In this document: positions 22,906-25,749 of the stretch, piece by piece
Position numbering within the stretch: position 1 is the stretch's first letter
How the letters are laid out: every line of letters starts with the position of its first letter
Source of the DNA: Thermacetogenium sp. UBA5472
Lineage (GTDB): Bacteria; Bacillota; DSM-12270; Thermacetogeniales; Thermacetogeniaceae
Length of the DNA: 25,749 bases
Direction: 5' to 3'
NCBI GenBank assembly: GCA_002426495.1
Contig: DIQC01000010.1
Coordinates: 1 to 25,749, forward strand
The notes under the pieces: model-generated
The model's input: only the letters and a program-made list of their open reading frames with translations
The model's database searches: none
Told to the model about the DNA's origin: nothing
Position numbers and translations under genes: made by a program

Positions 22906-23054
22906 CTCAGAAACTCTTATTGTTTGCTGAGGTGGCAGGGGGACGTTTCGTTTTCCAGGTGTGACAGGGGGACGTGTGACAGGGGGACGGGGGTCTTGTC
23001 ACATGAGTCAAAGCCCCCGTCCCCTGACTCACTTGACTCAGTCCCCTTGACTCA
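22853..23054. repeat. Cluster of GGGGACG palindromic elements
   Basis: At least five hairpin-forming units occur in 200 bp. One half-unit is at 22853-22880 (GTCACGGGGACG, then CGTTTGCCAC). TGAGTCAAGG/CCTTGACTCA (22881-22890/22900-22909) is a perfect 10-bp stem. A GGTGGCAGGGGGACG half-unit begins at 22931. TGTGACA/TGTCACA is at 22975-22981/22997-23003, preceded by a partial copy at 22960, and TGAGTCA/TGACTCA is at 23004-23010/23025-23031. A further TTGACTCA pair ends at 23054. They lie between the convergent HTH and Crp/Fnr genes; the last unit ends 2 bp from the Crp/Fnr stop. Confidence 0.85.
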
Positions 23055-23055
23055 C

Positions 23056-23751
23056 TTAATCCTGACCCCACAGCAATTCATCTAAATTAAGAACTTCTAT
23101 CTTCCTATGCGGCTTCTGTCTAATATAGCCCGCTTGTTCAAAATCCGTTAATTTTCGACTGATTGTTTCAGGAGTTGTCCCTAGGAAAGAAGCCAAATCC
23201 CTTTTACTCATCGGTAATACAAACTCCATTGACGACCCTTCCCCATCGAGACACTCAGCTATGAAAAGTGCAAGTCTAGTTTCAACCTTCTCAGTAGAAA
23301 CTCTTGTTGTTTGCTTCTCCGATTTTTCCAGCCTGCTCGATAATTCCGCTAGTATTTTCAAAGAGATCGAGGGGAAGTTCAAAAGTAATCTCTGTAAATC
23401 CGCACGGGCAATCAGACAGACCTCAGTATCTTCCACTGCTTCTGCGTAGGATTCATGAACGGACTCACTGAACAAGGCAAGTTCGCCTGTAAAATCCCCC
23501 GGGCTCAAAAAACGCACCAATTGTTCCTTACCTGATTCAGACAAACGATAAATCCTGACTCTCCCACTTCTGACAACATAGAGCGAATCTGATTGATCCC
23601 CCGCCCGATAGATAATCTCGCCCTTTTTATATGCATCTGACTGAATCACTTCTGCGATTTCAGCCATTTGCTCATCTTCGAGATGATTAAATATCGGCAC
23701 CTGATAGACACAGGGCTTGTGCCCCTCAGATTCGCACTCATGTTCGCCCAT
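23056..23751 (-). CDS. Crp/Fnr-family transcription regulator
   Basis: A 231-aa regulator; the ATG follows GGAGAG by 6 nt. Residues about 18-130 form the cyclic-nucleotide-type sensory barrel (FNHLEDEQMAEIAEVI ... GEIIYRAGDQSDSLYVVRSG ... SPGDFTGELALF). A long dimerisation helix follows, and the HTH is at about 185-210 (MSKRDLASFLGTTPETISRK). Two cysteines in the N-terminal arm (C6 and C14, HEC-x7-C) and one in the barrel (EVCLIA) may serve redox or metal sensing as in FNR-like proteins of lactic acid bacteria, but an FNR four-cysteine cluster motif is absent. It lies 30 bp after the P-type ATPase gene in the same direction and probably controls it. Confidence 0.85.
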   Translation of the reverse strand: MGEHECESEGHKPCVYQVPIFNHLEDEQMAEIAEVIQSDAYKKGEIIYRAGDQSDSLYVVRSGRVRIYRLSESGKEQLVRFLSPGDFTGELALFSESVHESYAEAVEDTEVCLIARADLQRLLLNFPSISLKILAELSSRLEKSEKQTTRVSTEKVETRLALFIAECLDGEGSSMEFVLPMSKRDLASFLGTTPETISRKLTDFEQAGYIRQKPHRKIEVLNLDELLWGQD

Positions 23752-23781
23752 TTCAACTCTCCTTCCACATTTTCAACACCA

Positions 23782-25683
23782 TTATGCAAGTGCAGGCTCT
23801 GCACTTTCTTTATTGCTATCACTCTTGAAACCGATCAATCTCATCGCATTGATGATAACGATTAAAATACTGGCTTCGTGGATAAACATTCCTGATGCCA
23901 GGTGAACATAGCCCAACAATACCCCAGCTAAGAGGACAAATACAACTGCAACCGCAATAAATGTGTTTTGTTTCATGTTACTGGTCGTCGCCTTGGCAAG
24001 AGCGTAGGCATGAGAGAACTGCAATAGCTGATCCGCCATCAGGACCACATCCGCTGTTTCCATGGACACATCTGTGCCACCTTCACCCATGGCCAGGCCT
24101 ATATCTGCTGTCGCAATAGCTGGCGCATCATTGATCCCATCCCCTGCCATCGCCACTACATGCCCTGCCTCTTTCAACTTTTTGACATATTCCACTTTGT
24201 CTTCAGGCAATAATTCTGCCTGAAATTCATCTAACCCGAGCACATTGGCCACTACCTCAGCTGTGTGCTTATTGTCCCCGGTCAGCATAACCATCTTCTT
24301 GATACCATTCCTTCTCAGCTCCGCTAAAGCATTTGGAGCATCTTCACGGATCTGATCAGCAATGGAGAAAATGCCGGCAACCTGGCCATCTACAGCAGCG
24401 AATATTGCCGTGTTCCCTGCTTTCTCACGCTGGAGGGCATAGGCAGCAACCTGATCATTGATCTGGATATTATCTGTTTCCATCAACTTGCGGTTACCGA
24501 CCGCTAAAACATAACCATCGACTTGGGCACGAACTCCACTGCCCTTTATCACTTCGCCGTCAAGTAATTCTCCTTCAAGGTTCAAATTCCTCTTATCAGC
24601 TTCCTTGACAATCGTTCGCCCTAGATGATGCTCCGAAATAGTCTCCGCCTTCGCCACCAACCTGAGCAATTCCTCAGTCTCCAGATTACCGAAGATCTTG
24701 ATATCTGTTATTTCCGGTTTTCCTTTGGTCAAGGTGCCTGTTTTGTCAAATACGATTGTATCAACCTTAGCTAGCCGCTCCACAACCTCTCCACCTTTGA
24801 GCAGGACACCATTTCTGGCGCCATTTCCGATCCCGGCAACACTGGATACAGGCGCCCCGATGACCAAGGCACCAGGACAAGCAACAACTAAAAAAGTAAT
24901 TGCTAAATGGAGATTATGGGTAATTAGATAAACAATTACCGATAAGATAACAACTGACGGTGTATAGTAAGTGGCAAACTTATCCAAGAATTTCTGGGTT
25001 TTTGATTTTGATTCTTGCGCCTCTTCGACAAGCTCGATTATTTTGGCAAAGGTAGTATCATCCCCAACCTTTTCAGCAATAATTTCAATATAGCCATTAT
25101 CGACAATTGTGCCACTGTAAACCGTATCATCAACCTCTTTCGATGCCGGCACAGATTCACCTGTAATAGCGGCTTCATTTAATATGGCTTTACCGGACAC
25201 GATGCTGCCATCTACAGGGACCTTGCCGCCAGGCCGGATAATAACCCGGTCACCTTCGACAACTTCATCCACAGGTATCGTCAGATTTTCCCCTTCACGA
25301 ATGACATCCGCTTCCTGTGGTGCCATGTCCACAAGTGCTCTTATTGAAGAACGGGTTTTTTCCAGTGTACGCGCTTCCAAGTAGGCACCAAATAAAAATA
25401 AGAACGACACAACAGAAGACTCGACAAACTCATTAAGATAAAGAGCGCCTACGACAGCGATGGTCACCAATAATTCAATACTAAAGACCTTCATGCGCAG
25501 CGCTTGGAAAGCCCTGATGGCGATAGGTATAATGCCGATTATCGTCGCCGCGATCAATGCCAAATCCTTATAGCTTTCATATCCTGTTACTATAAACACA
25601 ATACCAAGAGCGATCAGTATCCCGGAAATGGCCGTAATCTGATTTATATACTGATTAACATACTTATTAATTTTGTTAAGCAT
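23782..25683 (-). CDS. Heavy-metal P1B-type ATPase with CPG motif
   Basis: A 633-aa metal-transporting ATPase of the inner membrane. Three ATG codons in a row occur; the third (25681-25683) has the best distance (7 nt) from GGGGG. There is no N-terminal HMA metal-binding domain. Motifs in order, numbered from this start, are: actuator TGES (about 174-177), membrane CPGALVIGAP (269-278), phosphorylation DKTGTLT (313-319), SEHHLG (351-356) where most P1B pumps have SEHPL, TGDN, and the hinge GDGINDAP. CPG instead of CPC or SPC marks a less studied subgroup; the metal cannot be inferred with confidence, although zinc, cadmium, iron or manganese are possible. It precedes the Crp/Fnr gene and forms an operon with it. 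Confidence 0.85.
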   Translation of the reverse strand: MLNKINKYVNQYINQITAISGILIALGIVFIVTGYESYKDLALIAATIIGIIPIAIRAFQALRMKVFSIELLVTIAVVGALYLNEFVESSVVSFLFLFGAYLEARTLEKTRSSIRALVDMAPQEADVIREGENLTIPVDEVVEGDRVIIRPGGKVPVDGSIVSGKAILNEAAITGESVPASKEVDDTVYSGTIVDNGYIEIIAEKVGDDTTFAKIIELVEEAQESKSKTQKFLDKFATYYTPSVVILSVIVYLITHNLHLAITFLVVACPGALVIGAPVSSVAGIGNGARNGVLLKGGEVVERLAKVDTIVFDKTGTLTKGKPEITDIKIFGNLETEELLRLVAKAETISEHHLGRTIVKEADKRNLNLEGELLDGEVIKGSGVRAQVDGYVLAVGNRKLMETDNIQINDQVAAYALQREKAGNTAIFAAVDGQVAGIFSIADQIREDAPNALAELRRNGIKKMVMLTGDNKHTAEVVANVLGLDEFQAELLPEDKVEYVKKLKEAGHVVAMAGDGINDAPAIATADIGLAMGEGGTDVSMETADVVLMADQLLQFSHAYALAKATTSNMKQNTFIAVAVVFVLLAGVLLGYVHLASGMFIHEASILIVIINAMRLIGFKSDSNKESAEPALA

Positions 25684-25749
25684 CATCATACCCCCTTGTA
25701 TACTATGAGCAGAGACCGATTTAGAGGATAATTTCCAATTCGGTTGAGG

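Noticed and set aside
22881..22909. Rho-independent terminator for the HTH gene
   Set aside because: The stem is strong but no T-run follows, and the same palindromes occur away from gene ends.

Overview
The window looks like the chromosome of a Gram-positive bacterium of the Firmicutes, most likely an anaerobic clostridial lineage (Peptococcaceae/Syntrophomonadaceae-like). The basis is the strong AGGAGG ribosome binding sites, the GTG and TTG starts, the family content (VanZ, DUF1413, LemA/DUF2207, RIC-like, Crp/Fnr plus P-type ATPase) and dispersed GGGGACG palindromes of a kind I associate with such genomes. The organism call is an inference. No rRNA, tRNA or CRISPR array was seen.

Positions 1-5400 are an AT-rich, degraded accessory zone. 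Intact small genes (VanZ-like, DUF1413-like, XRE regulator with membrane tail, VOC protein, AlkD-type glycosylase) alternate with gene stumps: a membrane-protein C-terminus, a serine-recombinase C-terminus, a probable RAYT (Y1) transposase C-terminus, an IS3-family orfB piece, a Phd/YefM antitoxin N-terminus and a beheaded M50 protease. Many stumps end exactly at short palindromic elements that share a GTCCCCTTG-type core but have different, still self-complementary, stems.

Positions 5365-7258 hold a plus-strand pair: a GNAT acetyltransferase and a GTPase-like cyclic 2,3-diphosphoglycerate synthase homologue, behind a recognisable promoter with a 14-bp palindrome just downstream of the -10. 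A strong hairpin terminator at 7309-7354 closes the next region.

Positions 7388-21113 are a minus-strand block of nine genes with short gaps, and the most interesting part. In transcription order it holds a 100-aa small protein, a Yip1-like membrane protein, a four-helix membrane protein, a giant 2149-aa membrane-anchored protein, a protein with a C-terminal zinc ribbon, a protein with an N-terminal zinc ribbon and a membrane-anchored outer domain, LemA, a DUF2207 protein, and a double zinc-ribbon membrane protein. The giant protein carries an uninterrupted array of exactly 101 pentapeptides of the form [F/Y]-[D/N]-x-x-G. I cannot name the system; it looks like a cell-envelope assembly organised around this repeat protein. 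A divergent HTH protein (21322-22905) may be its regulator.

Positions 22853-23054 are a dense pile-up of the same GGGGACG palindromes, which has overwritten the end of the HTH gene. Beyond it, a minus-strand pair encodes a heavy-metal P1B-type ATPase with an unusual CPG motif and a cysteine-bearing Crp/Fnr regulator.
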